DNA of 64,000 bases from Streptomyces sp. NRRL F-5123 (GTDB lineage: Bacteria; Actinomycetota; Actinomycetes; Streptomycetales; Streptomycetaceae): the NCBI RefSeq assembly GCF_000721495.1, contig NZ_JOHY01000008.1, forward strand, positions 62,001-126,000, read 5' to 3'. The notes beneath the pieces are model-generated. The model was given only the letters and a program-made list of their open reading frames with translations. It was not told where the DNA came from and ran no database searches. A program made the position numbers and the translations under genes. Of the stretch, positions 16,696-24,957 are shown one piece after another; position 1 is the stretch's first letter, and every line of letters begins with the position of its first letter.

Positions 16696-17626
16696 GTGTT
16701 CCTCCGGGTCGGTACGGCCGCCCGGAAGCAGCGGGCGGCCGAACGGGCGGTTCTCTGACGGGCGGCAGGCCGGCGCGACGGGTGCGGGCCCGGGGGAAGG
16801 GCACGCCGTGCGCCGGACGTGCGGCACGGCGTACGGAGGCCGTGGTCGCAGCGTGCGGAGCGCTTTTGCGGGCCCTCTTCGCAGATAGGATCCGGGCGGT
16901 GCGGTGTATCAGAGTGCGATAGGAAACTATCCGGATTCGGCGCAGCCGGTTGGAATATCGCATTCCGGCTCCGGAATGCCGTGTTCCGTATTCCCGGCTC
17001 CGCGGTGGACGGTGGATCGTGGCTATCGAACCAAGGACGAAGGAACCGCCCGCGCGGTATGCGCAGCCGGGCGGGACATATGTGACAGGGTGCCGGGAAA
17101 GGCGTCCTGCCTCCCGGGTGAATCGGCCGCCCCTACCGCCGAACGAATCGGTACAACTGCCCCCCACCTGTACGGAAGCAGCAACAGCCGTGCTGCGGGT
17201 GACGCTTCCGCGGACTGGCCTCACATTAGAGAAACCTTTTCACTGTTGCAAGGGTTGGCGGTGATCCCTATGATTCTCGTGGCCGCGGCAATGGGCCTCG
17301 CTCGGATAGGAAATCATTCCGGTTCACCAAGCCGGCGACACGCCACCCGGAGGCCTCACGGACGAGTGCGGCGACCCGGCCGGGTTCCGGTGCCGCGCCG
17401 GCCGGCGGCGCGCTTCTCACGCGTCTCAAAAAAATGGGAAGTAATTGCACGTCAGCAAGCTGCGCTCTGCACGGAACTCCGGGGCGGCTCTTGCCGCCGC
17501 TGCCGGAGCTGCGGCGAGAGCCACAAGGGGGACGCCGGGTCCCCGACCCCACCACGACAGCTGACCCGTCGATGCCGTGTCGGCACGGACGCGGACGGCC
17601 CAAGAGAATCGACTGTGAGGACCGAG
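16696..17626. other. Long divergent intergenic region, 0.93 kb
   Basis: No convincing gene is seen between the divergent ALF and small exported protein genes. The part from about 16870 to 17460 is lower in GC than its surroundings and holds clustered short palindromes listed separately. It probably contains promoters for both directions. Confidence 0.6.
16884..17322. promoter_or_regulatory. Cluster of GGAA/TTCC palindromes and GATAGGA motifs
   Basis: Three related motifs occur at 16884 (GATAGGATCCGG), 16918 (GATAGGAAACTATCCGG) and 17305 (GATAGGAAATCATTCCGG). Between them are two inverted repeats: GGAAT-N5-ATTCC at 16952-16966 and GGAA-N7-TTCC at 16973-16987. Repeated two-fold symmetric sites in a long divergent promoter region suggest an operator cluster for one regulator. 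The protein involved is not known. Confidence 0.4.
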
Positions 17627-18190
17627 ATGGACACACCTGTTGCGACCGAGCCGCGGACGAGGCGCAGAAGCCCGCTGAGGCGCGCCTGCGGCGTCTTCGT
17701 GGCGGCCGGACTGGCCGCGGCCGTGATGACGGCCGGCGCGTGGTCCGGGGCCAAGGCCTCGCCGGAGGCGCGGACGCGGCCCGTGGCCGCGGTCCCCGCC
17801 GCGGACGAGGCGCCGGGGTACGCGGTCGAGGACTTCGCCTACCCCGGCGCGGACCGGATCCTCGCCGAGCAGGGCATCACCCTCGAACGGGGTGACGGCC
17901 ACATCGTCCTGGCCGACTGCGCGAGCGAGGGCGAGCTGCTGGAGGTCAGGTCCACCGACTCGGCGGACACCTTCTGCTTCCGTGTCACCGGGAACAGCGG
18001 CTGGCTGACCCTGAAGATCCCCTCGGTCTACGCCGTCAAGGGCAACGACTACACCACCCAGGTCGACATGACCACCGCCGACGAGCAGCGCACGTACGAC
18101 ATCGACAAGAACCTGTGGACCGGCGTGGGCGAGGCCGACGACGACCAGGGACGCGAATTCCAGCTCATGGAGATCAGGACCAGCAAGTAG
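17627..18190 (+). CDS. Small exported protein of unknown function
   Basis: A 187-residue protein starting at ATG 17627 (GAGG six bases upstream). A basic N-terminus (RTRRRSPLRRACG) leads into a hydrophobic segment (VFVAAGLAAAVMTAGAWS) and a probable cleavage at AKA. The mature part has one Cys pair (LADCASEG and DTFCFRV) that may form a disulfide, and beta-rich sequence (GWLTLKIPSVYAVKGNDYTT). No catalytic motif is seen. It precedes the second FG-GAP protein gene by 107 bp in the same direction and may be expressed with it. Confidence 0.8.
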   Translation: MDTPVATEPRTRRRSPLRRACGVFVAAGLAAAVMTAGAWSGAKASPEARTRPVAAVPAADEAPGYAVEDFAYPGADRILAEQGITLERGDGHIVLADCASEGELLEVRSTDSADTFCFRVTGNSGWLTLKIPSVYAVKGNDYTTQVDMTTADEQRTYDIDKNLWTGVGEADDDQGREFQLMEIRTSK

Positions 18191-18297
18191 CGCCGGTCCG
18201 CGCCTCCTCGCGTGCCCGCCGGTCACCTGCCCCTCCGCCCAGCCGCTCTGGCGCGGCCGACCCCCGCCCAGACCTTGCCCCGAGGAACCACCACACC

Positions 18298-19569
18298 ATG
18301 CCTTTCGCCAGACCTCTGCGCGCCGTCCTTCCGGCCGCGGCCCTGATCGCCGGGCTCGCGCTGGACGTCCCGCCCGCGAGTGCCGTCTCCGGCCAGCCGT
18401 CCACCGACACCACCTACGGCTACGCCGTGCGCCTGACCATCGGCGTTGATGCCAGGGCCTGTTCGGGAGTCCTGGTGAACGCCCGCTGGGTGCTCACCGC
18501 CGCGTCCTGCTTCGTCAGCGACCCGGCCTCCGGAGCCGTGCCGGCCGAGGGCGCGCCGGCCGAGAAGACGGTGGCCACGATCGGCCGCACCGACCTGACC
18601 ACCACCGGCGGCCTGGTCACGGACGTCACCTACCTCGTCCCCTCACCCGGGCGCGACCTGGCCCTCGCCCGCCTTGCGCAGCCCACGACCGGGATCGCCG
18701 GCACCGCGCCCATCGCGTTCGCGACGACCGCACCCACCACGGGGGAGAGCCTCACGGCAGCCGGGTTCGGCCGGACCGCGACCGAGTGGGCGCCCCTGGC
18801 CCTGCACACCGGCACCTTCACGGTGGACTCGGCCCAGGACGGCCGGCTGGCCATCACCGGACAGGACACAGCGATCTGCGCGGGCGACGCGGGCGGGCCT
18901 CTGGTCCGGCAGAAGGACGGAAAGCCCGAACTGGTCGGCGTCAACTCCCGTTCCTGGCAAGGTGGCTGCTTCGGCCAGGACACGTCCGAGACGCGCACCG
19001 GCGCCGTCTCGTCACGCGTGGACGACAGCGCCGTGCAGGCGTGGGTGCAGGACACGGTCGACCAGGTGCGCGAGGTCGTCACGGCCGCCGACGTCAACGG
19101 GGACGGACGCGCCGACCTCGGCATCCTGGGGACGGACGGCAACCTCATGGTGCGCACCGCGAAGGCGGCTCCCTCGGGCAGCCCCTCGCTGCGCTTCAAC
19201 GCGGGCGTCCTGTGGAGTTCCCACTGGTCCAACTACCTCGGCCGGCCGGGAGAAGGACGCCTCTACTTCGCCGACATCACCGGTGACGGCAAAGCCGACA
19301 TGATCGTTCAGGGCACTGACGGCAAGGTCAGCGTTCGTACGAACACCGGCACTTATTTCAACGGCGGTACGGACTGGAGTGCCGGGTGGTCCAACTACCT
19401 CGGTCAGCCGGGTCAGGGTCGTCTCTACTTCGCCGACATCACCGGTGACGGCAAAGCCGACATGATCGTTCAGGGCACTGACGGCAAGGTCAGCGTTCGT
19501 ACGAACACCGGCTCTCCCGGCACCGGAGGGCAACCGCTGGGCTGCTTCGGCGCGGCCACCATCGGATGA
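18298..19569 (+). CDS. Secreted S1-like pseudoprotease with FG-GAP repeats
   Basis: A 423-residue paralogue of the protein at 11250-13103, with the same signal style (LRAVLPAAALIAGLALDVPPASA) and S1 domain. Two catalytic positions have changed: the His motif is TAASCF and the Ser loop is CAGDAGGPLV, with Ala for the nucleophile. The Asp region (GRDLALARL) remains. It cannot be a classical serine protease. About three FG-GAP-like units follow, two containing an identical stretch (ADITGDGKADMIVQGTDG). The repeat domain is short compared with the paralogue and ends abruptly (QPLGCFGAATIG), so repeats may have been lost or collapsed in assembly. Confidence 0.88.
   Translation: MPFARPLRAVLPAAALIAGLALDVPPASAVSGQPSTDTTYGYAVRLTIGVDARACSGVLVNARWVLTAASCFVSDPASGAVPAEGAPAEKTVATIGRTDLTTTGGLVTDVTYLVPSPGRDLALARLAQPTTGIAGTAPIAFATTAPTTGESLTAAGFGRTATEWAPLALHTGTFTVDSAQDGRLAITGQDTAICAGDAGGPLVRQKDGKPELVGVNSRSWQGGCFGQDTSETRTGAVSSRVDDSAVQAWVQDTVDQVREVVTAADVNGDGRADLGILGTDGNLMVRTAKAAPSGSPSLRFNAGVLWSSHWSNYLGRPGEGRLYFADITGDGKADMIVQGTDGKVSVRTNTGTYFNGGTDWSAGWSNYLGQPGQGRLYFADITGDGKADMIVQGTDGKVSVRTNTGSPGTGGQPLGCFGAATIG
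19261..19512 (+). repeat. 162-bp tandem unit with perfect 90-bp identity inside the FG-GAP gene
   Basis: Bases 19261-19350 and 19423-19512 are identical over 90 bp, offset by 162 bp (54 codons). Synonymous sites are also identical, so the duplication is recent or maintained by gene conversion. Copy number is likely to vary and may be wrong in a short-read assembly. Confidence 0.9.
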
Positions 19570-19617
19570 CGGTCGGCGGTCTGCGACCGGCCGTCGGCCA
19601 CCGGCGCGACGGGCAAG

Positions 19618-19671
19618 GCCCCCGAGCTTGTGATCGAGATGTCCGACGTCTCGATCACACTGCTCGGGGGC
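19618..19671. terminator. Long hairpin between convergent genes
   Basis: About 22 paired bases with one bulge (GCCCCCGAGC...GTGATCGAGA pairing with TCTCGATCAC...GCTCGGGGGC) around a 9-base loop, between the + strand FG-GAP gene and the minus-strand LysR gene. It probably stops transcription from both sides. Confidence 0.75.
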
Positions 19672-19759
19672 CTCGTTGATGATCTGCCGCACTCGACCTA
19701 CCTCGTACGCACCCGTCGAGCGCGGCGTCGCCGCCTGAAGTCCCGGCGGATCCTGCGCG

Positions 19760-20662
19760 TCAGTCCGGCAGCCAGTGCAGCTCGTGCGCCAGGGCTTCGG
19801 CGACGGCGCGGACGCGGCGGTGCAGCGGCGACTGCTCGCGTGGGAGGACCAGGTGGATCGTCAGGCTGGGCGCGCCCCGCAGCGGTCGCCAGGTGAGACC
19901 GGCCGGTTGTGTCGTGGCCGCGGCCTCTCCGGCCGGGGCCAGGGTGACCCCGTCGCGCAGGTCGCGCTGAGACATGTCGAAGGAGACTGCGGGCGTGTGG
20001 AATCGGGGTGGTGGCCGGGTGTCCCGGAACACCGCGGACAGCTGATCGTGGATCACGGGGTTGGCCGCACGGTCCGGGAGTCGCAGCGGATACGCGGCCG
20101 CGTCGGGGATCTCGATCTCCGGGTGCTCGGCCAGCGGGTGGTGCTGCGCCAGCAGGACCCCGACGCGTACACGCCGCAGCAGGAACCGGCGTACGCCACG
20201 GCCCGGCTGTTCACCGCGGGTGATCCCGGCATCGATGCGGCCGTCGGCGACCGCGGGGGAGATCTCCGGTGTCGCCATCGGGACCGCGCCGACCTCGAGT
20301 CCGCTGCTGCCGCGAACCAGCCTGTCCACCAGGGCCGGTGCCGTCTCCGCCCCGGTGGACAGGCTGTATCCGATGCGCAGCGTGCCCACTTCACCGGCCG
20401 CCGCGCTCCGGGCGGTGTCCCAGGCCCGGTCCAGCGCCGCCAGCGCGGGCGGCGCGGACTCCGCCAAAGCCGCACCGGCCGCGGTCAATACGACGCTGCG
20501 CGTGTTGCGGACCAGCAGGGCCGTACCGAGTTCCGCCTCCAACCGGCGCATCCGGGCGCTGAGTGCGGGCTGTGCGACACCGATCCGTGCGGCCGCGCGG
20601 GTGAAGTTCAACTCCTGTGCCAGCACCAGGAAGTAGCGCAGGCTCACCGTGTCCGGCGCCAC
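19760..20662 (-). CDS. LysR-family transcriptional regulator
   Basis: A 300-residue regulator. The N-terminal winged HTH reads SLRYFLVLAQELNFTRAAAR and QPALSARMRRLEAELGTALL, followed by the linker helix and a periplasmic-binding-like effector domain (GTLRIGYSLSTGAETAPALV onwards). It is divergent from the DUF1330 gene at 20851 with about 190 bp between. LysR proteins usually regulate the divergent neighbour and themselves, so DUF1330 is the likely target. The intergenic part near 20680-20700 (GATTGATAACGATCCGTT) is AT-richer and could hold the binding site. Confidence 0.92.
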   Translation of the reverse strand: MAPDTVSLRYFLVLAQELNFTRAAARIGVAQPALSARMRRLEAELGTALLVRNTRSVVLTAAGAALAESAPPALAALDRAWDTARSAAAGEVGTLRIGYSLSTGAETAPALVDRLVRGSSGLEVGAVPMATPEISPAVADGRIDAGITRGEQPGRGVRRFLLRRVRVGVLLAQHHPLAEHPEIEIPDAAAYPLRLPDRAANPVIHDQLSAVFRDTRPPPRFHTPAVSFDMSQRDLRDGVTLAPAGEAAATTQPAGLTWRPLRGAPSLTIHLVLPREQSPLHRRVRAVAEALAHELHWLPD

Positions 20663-20850
20663 GTGCCCTCCCCTGCCGATTGATAACGATCCGTTCTGAG
20701 CCTATCCCGTACCGGTCTTTCCCTCGGCCGCACGACAAGGCCTAGCCTGCGCGTACGACGATTCCACCGAACGCAGTACCCGTCGCGGAATCGATCGCTC
20801 CCGGTGTCAATTCGACGTCGGACGTGTCCGGCCCGACAACGGAGGTTTCC

Positions 20851-21144
20851 ATGGCCAAGGGCTACTGGGTCAGTGTCTACCCCGCCATTTCCGACCCCGA
20901 GGCTCTCACCGCCTACGACGAGCTGGCCCGTCCGGCTGTCCAGGCCGGGGGCGGGCGCCTCCTGACGCGTGGCAGCCGCGTCGTCGCCCATGAGGCCGGA
21001 ATCACCCAACGTGTCGTCCTGATCGAGTTCGACAGCTTTGAACAGGCCGTCGCGGCATACGAGAGCGAGGCCTACCAGAAGGCGCTGGTGGCCCTCCCCG
21101 ACGGCGTCGAGCGCGACTTCCGCATCGCCGAAGGCATCGACTGA
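20851..21144 (+). CDS. DUF1330 family protein
   Basis: A 97-residue dimeric alpha/beta-barrel (ferredoxin-like) protein. It starts MAKGYWVSVYPAISDPEALT and contains the family's GGRLLTRGSRV and VVLIEFDSFEQAVAAYES segments near the C-terminus. The function of the family is unknown. The start at 20851 fits the family and has GGAGG upstream (AACGGAGGTTTCC). It faces away from a LysR regulator that probably controls it. Confidence 0.92.
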   Translation: MAKGYWVSVYPAISDPEALTAYDELARPAVQAGGGRLLTRGSRVVAHEAGITQRVVLIEFDSFEQAVAAYESEAYQKALVALPDGVERDFRIAEGID

Positions 21145-21191
21145 CCGACGGGGACGCCGCTGGAGCCGCGAGGGGATCCGTCGCGGCCGGG

Positions 21192-21983
21192 TCAGCCCGG
21201 CTTGACCGCCAGCGTCGCAAAATAGTGAGACATGTACGGGGCGGATGCATTGGATTGGTGCGGCGCCTCCGTGAAGCCGGTGAGGGCGAACCCCGCGGCG
21301 AGTTGGCCGCCGATCTGGTCGGTGAGGGAGTGGCTGTATTCGAGAGGCGCATCGGCGCCGAACTTCGCGGCGCGTTCCTCGGCGGAGTAGTGCGTGACAT
21401 CGCTGTAGGGCAGTTTGTGCACGACGACCAGTTCGCCGCGCTCGTCGAGCGCCTCGTGGTCGAACAGGTACACATCAGGGTTGAGGAATCCCGAGAGCAG
21501 AATTCCGCCCGGTCGCAGGACGCGGAAGCACTCACGCCACACCGCTGCCAGGTCCGGTACGAATACGTTGGAGACCGGATGGAACACGACGTCGAACGCT
21601 GCGTCACCGAAGGCGCTGAGGTCGCGCATGTCGCCCAGGACGGTGCGCAGTTCGAGTCCGTCGCGCGCCGCCACCATCCGGTCCTGGCCGAGCTGGCGGG
21701 GTGAGTTGTCGAACACGGTGACCCGCGCCCCCGCGGCGGCGAGGATCGGACCCTGCTGGCCGCCGCCGGAGGCCAGGCACAGCACGTCCCTGCCGGTCAG
21801 GTCCGCCGGCAGCCAGGAGCGGTCGACCGGCTCACGCCCGATGAGGACGATCGACCAGTCGCCCGTGCGGGCACGCCCGACATCCTCGGCGCTCACCGGC
21901 GTCGACCACTCGTTGCCCTCCTGGACGTACTTGTCCCAGGCTTCGCGGTTGTGGGCGGCCGGGTCGACAACAACGTCCCGCAC
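21192..21983 (-). CDS. Class I SAM-dependent methyltransferase
   Basis: A 263-residue soluble methyltransferase. The SAM-binding motif I reads GRDVLCLASGGGQQGPILAA, then VTVFDNSPRQLGQDR (acidic loop), and LGDMRDLSAFGDAAFDVVF, with CFRVLRPGGILLSGF as the post-I strand. Substrate is unknown. GTG 21983 is the start: GGGAG precedes it by seven bases and the family begins VRDVVVDPAAHNREAWD. It is convergent with the DUF1330 gene (47 bp apart). Confidence 0.9.
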   Translation of the reverse strand: MRDVVVDPAAHNREAWDKYVQEGNEWSTPVSAEDVGRARTGDWSIVLIGREPVDRSWLPADLTGRDVLCLASGGGQQGPILAAAGARVTVFDNSPRQLGQDRMVAARDGLELRTVLGDMRDLSAFGDAAFDVVFHPVSNVFVPDLAAVWRECFRVLRPGGILLSGFLNPDVYLFDHEALDERGELVVVHKLPYSDVTHYSAEERAAKFGADAPLEYSHSLTDQIGGQLAAGFALTGFTEAPHQSNASAPYMSHYFATLAVKPG

Positions 21984-22268
21984 GTTCAACTCCCTGCTAC
22001 GGCCGAGCGGACATCCGCGGTACCGGCAGTTCGGTGCCGCAGGCCGACACGATTGCACATCGGGCCCTTCTGCAACCGCCGGACGGCACCCGGCGCAGCA
22101 CTCCTGGCCCGGAGGACCAGCGGGTGCGGACGACGCGCGCGGGACGGTCCGCCTGGCGTTCGGGTCCGCGAGGACGTCCCGGAGCGCGGCCCGGAGCCCG
22201 TCCTGGGCCCTCCGGCCGCCGGGGGTGCCGGTGGCGGAGCGGTAGCCTGCGGGCGGACGAGGAGGAGC

Positions 22269-22394
22269 ATGGGACGGGACGGCAGATCGGTGCTCGGGCA
22301 GTTCGCGGTGGCCGCGGTGGCCGCCGCTCTGCTGTGGTTCGGCGCCACGTGGCTGGCGCCCCACGTGATCCGCGGGCTCATGGGCGGCTGGTGA
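22269..22394 (+). CDS. Small single-pass membrane protein (41 residues)
   Basis: ATG 22269 follows an excellent ribosome-binding site (GAGGAGGAGC). The product is MGRDGRSVLGQFAVAAVAAA, then LLWFGATWLAPHVIRGLMGG and W: a short basic N-terminus and one transmembrane helix. It is too short for most gene finders. No family is recognised. Confidence 0.6.
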   Translation: MGRDGRSVLGQFAVAAVAAALLWFGATWLAPHVIRGLMGGW

Positions 22395-22412
22395 GCGGCG
22401 GCCGGGGAACGT

Positions 22413-22988
22413 CTACAGGACGTCCCAGAGGGGAGAGCTGAGGAGACCCTCGGCATCGGAGAGCACGACGAAGCACAGGAGTGCCCACTCGCCCCGGTCG
22501 AGCCCGTCCGTCTCCCAGGCGTCGCCACGGGAGCGGAGGACGAGGCGGTCCTCACCGCCGACACGGCGGGTCAAGTGCCGGTGGAATCCGTGCACCGTGA
22601 AGGAGAGGGTCCGGCCGTCGTCCAGCTCGAAGTGGAGGCCGCGGCGGCTCGCCAGGAGCGACCTGCCTGCGGCCCGCACCGTGAACGGGACGCCGTCCAG
22701 CGTGCCGTTGAGGCCGTGACGCAGGCTCTTGCGCAGGCCCAGGGACGGAGCGGCGTCGTCCACCCGCAGCAGGACCTCCTCGCCGAGGACCACCTGCCAG
22801 TTCTCCCACGCCTCGGCCACGGCGACGAAGGTCACCCGCCTGCCGGGCTCCCGGAAGAGCGTGTATTCGCCGTACGCCGTCGGGACACGGGCGAACGGAG
22901 CCCGGGCGTTCACCGGGGCGTTCCATGCGGACCGCGGTGCGCGCCAGGACGGTTCGAGACGGGACGGCTCGATACGGGTTTCGGACAT
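22413..22988 (-). CDS. Conserved protein of unknown function
   Basis: A 191-residue protein from ATG 22988. It has no signal peptide or membrane helix. The middle is beta-rich (GEYTLFREPGRRVTFVAVAE, DRLVLRSRGDAWETDGLD) and ends in a hydrophobic strand (WALLCFVVLSDAEG). The look is of a phospholipid-scramblase/LURP-like barrel, but I cannot assign it. It lies 19 bp from the small membrane protein gene, convergent with it. Confidence 0.7.
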   Translation of the reverse strand: MSETRIEPSRLEPSWRAPRSAWNAPVNARAPFARVPTAYGEYTLFREPGRRVTFVAVAEAWENWQVVLGEEVLLRVDDAAPSLGLRKSLRHGLNGTLDGVPFTVRAAGRSLLASRRGLHFELDDGRTLSFTVHGFHRHLTRRVGGEDRLVLRSRGDAWETDGLDRGEWALLCFVVLSDAEGLLSSPLWDVL

Positions 22989-23108
22989 GGCGAGGACCCC
23001 CCTTCGCACGGCCGATTCTAGGCGCCGGCGGCCGGGCGGCGTGGGCGATCGGGCGATCGGGCACCTGTGTGCGGCAGCCGTGCCCACACCGCCGGGGGCG
23101 GGTCAGGG

Positions 23109-23768
23109 TCACTCCGGCCACGGGTTGTCACGGATGAGCTGGACGAAGTCCTTGCGGTGGAAGGCGGGGTCGAAGTGGGCCAGGACGTCGTCGTTCATCG
23201 TGCCGAAGGTGGTGTCGGGGCGCGCGGACATGCCGTCGTAGAAGGCCTTCAGGATGCGGTTCTTGAAGTCGGGGCGGGGGTGGGCGGCGACGACCTCGGT
23301 ACGCTGCTGGTCGGTGATCTCCGCCAGGCCGAGGCCGAGGACGTCGGTCTCGACGCCGAGGGTCACGACGGCGACCTCGGGGGAGAGGCGGAGGGGGACC
23401 TCCGGGGTGGTGTGCAGGGCGATGGCCAGCCAGACGTCGCGGGCCTCGCGCTCGGAGCGGCCGTGGTCGAGGAGGAAGGCGCGGGCGGCCTCGGCGCCGT
23501 CGAGCTCGAAGCGGCGGTCCCTGGTGGCGTACGAGGGGGTCAGGCCGAGGTCGTGGAAGAGGCCGCCCACGTAGGCCAGCTCGGGGTCGACCTCCAGGCC
23601 GCGCGCGGCTGCCTTGAGCGAGCCCCAGAAGTAGACGCGCCGCGAGTGGTGGAAGAGCGTCTCGTCGGCGGCCTCCCGGACGAGGGCGGTGGCCTCGCGG
23701 ACCAGCCGGGTGTCGGGGACGGCGATCCCCGCGACGGTCTCGGCGTTCACAGGGTTCCCAGTGTTCAC
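23109..23768 (-). CDS. HD-domain metal-dependent hydrolase (cyanamide hydratase-like)
   Basis: A soluble HD-fold enzyme of about 219 residues. Metal ligands are visible as FHHSRRVYFWG, GGLFHDLGL (the HD pair) and AIALHTTPE, plus a later conserved Asp region (TLGVETDVLGLGLAEITD). This arrangement is typical of the cyanamide hydratase-like branch, whose members are often annotated from similarity only. Start is uncertain: GTG 23768 has CGGAGAA upstream and begins near the family start; an ATG at 23882 would add 38 low-complexity residues. It follows the GlxA-type regulator in the same direction and is probably its target. Confidence 0.8.
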   Translation of the reverse strand: MNTGNPVNAETVAGIAVPDTRLVREATALVREAADETLFHHSRRVYFWGSLKAAARGLEVDPELAYVGGLFHDLGLTPSYATRDRRFELDGAEAARAFLLDHGRSEREARDVWLAIALHTTPEVPLRLSPEVAVVTLGVETDVLGLGLAEITDQQRTEVVAAHPRPDFKNRILKAFYDGMSARPDTTFGTMNDDVLAHFDPAFHRKDFVQLIRDNPWPE

Positions 23769-23909
23769 GGCGTTCTCCGAATTCTCCGGTACGGGTGCCC
23801 CCGCGGGGTGCGCGGCGGGCTGGTTCCCAGCATTCCCGCAGGTCGCCGTGCGGGGCACCGCCCGAACCGCCGTGCACCCCACAGATCCGGACCTCGGCCG
23901 TACGCGTCG

Positions 23910-24869
23910 TCAGCGCGTGTCGCCCGTGCCGCCGCCCCGTGCCGTGCCGAACCGGGACCGGTAGCCGCTCGGCGGGACGCCCAGACGGGCCACGAAGACC
24001 CGGCGCATCGTCTCCGCGCTCCCGAACCCCGCCGCCCGCGCCGCCTCCGCGACCCCGCGGCCCGCGTCGAGCTGCGCCTTCGCGTGGTCGAGGCGGACCT
24101 CCTCGACGAACCGCGCCGGGGTCGTGTCCAGCTCGGCGGCGAACAGCCGCGCCAGATGGCGCGGGCTGACCCCGGCGCGGGCGGCCAGCGAGGCCGCGGT
24201 GTGCTCCAGGCCGGGCTGCGCCGCGACGAGGTCGACGACCGAGCGCAGCGCGGGCGTGCGCGCCGGACGCACCTCCAGCGGCGCCGAGAACTGGGACTGG
24301 CCCCCGGGGCGCTGCATGAACACCACGAGGCTGCGCGCGACACTCCGCGCCAGGTCGGCGCCGTGGTCCTGCTCCACCAGTGCCAGGGCCAGGTCGACAC
24401 CGGCCGACACCCCCGCCGAGGTGACGACGCTGCCGTCCTCGACGAACAGGGCGTCGGGGCACACCTCGACCTCGGGGTACGCGCGGGCGAGCAGTTTCGC
24501 GTGCCGCCAGTGGGTGGTGGCGCGCCGCCCGTCCAGGACGCCGGCGCCCGCGAGGGCGAACGAGCCGGTGCAGATGGACACCAGCCGCCGGGCGCGGGGG
24601 TGCAGCACGCGGATCGCCTCGGTCAGCCCGGCGGGCACGGGCCGGGTGACCAGCGCGTCGCCCCCCGCCACGACGACCGTGTCCGCCTCCGCCACCTCCG
24701 CGGCCGCCCCGTCGACGGGCAGCCGCAGGCCGACGGACGTGGTGACCGCCGCCCCGGACGGCGACACGTAGCCGAGCGTGTAGCCGGCGCCGAACAGGTT
24801 GGCCTCCGCGAAGACCTCGGCGGGGCCCGCCACGTCGAGCATCTTGACGCCGTCGAAGACGACGAACAC
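23910..24869 (-). CDS. GlxA-type transcriptional regulator (DJ-1/PfpI + AraC HTH)
   Basis: About 319 residues. The N-terminal DJ-1/PfpI-like domain reads VVFVVFDGVKMLDVAGPAEV and has the nucleophile-elbow region SICTGSFALAGAGVL with Cys. The C-terminal 100 residues form the double AraC HTH (ASLAARAGVSPRHLARLFAA and GVAEAARAAGFGSAETMRRV). GTG 24869 is chosen since GGAGG lies seven bases before it; GTG 24890 is the longer option. It lies in line with, and upstream of, the HD hydrolase gene. Confidence 0.92.
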   Translation of the reverse strand: MFVVFDGVKMLDVAGPAEVFAEANLFGAGYTLGYVSPSGAAVTTSVGLRLPVDGAAAEVAEADTVVVAGGDALVTRPVPAGLTEAIRVLHPRARRLVSICTGSFALAGAGVLDGRRATTHWRHAKLLARAYPEVEVCPDALFVEDGSVVTSAGVSAGVDLALALVEQDHGADLARSVARSLVVFMQRPGGQSQFSAPLEVRPARTPALRSVVDLVAAQPGLEHTAASLAARAGVSPRHLARLFAAELDTTPARFVEEVRLDHAKAQLDAGRGVAEAARAAGFGSAETMRRVFVARLGVPPSGYRSRFGTARGGGTGDTR

Positions 24870-24957
24870 GACGTGCCTCCCGCGTCCCACGATCCCGCTC
24901 GTCCTCTCCCGCGCCGCCCCGCCGCGCCGCCCGCGGCACCCGGCAAGCCTTCCACCC

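Noticed and set aside
14233..16758. 841-residue + frame opposite the ALF-repeat gene
   Set aside because: It is antisense to a strongly supported Tat-signal protein with a good ribosome-binding site; composition is low-complexity Gly/Arg.
16950..17264. 104-residue + frame in the gap before the small exported protein
   Set aside because: It has no ribosome-binding site and no recognisable protein features, and it spans the palindrome cluster.
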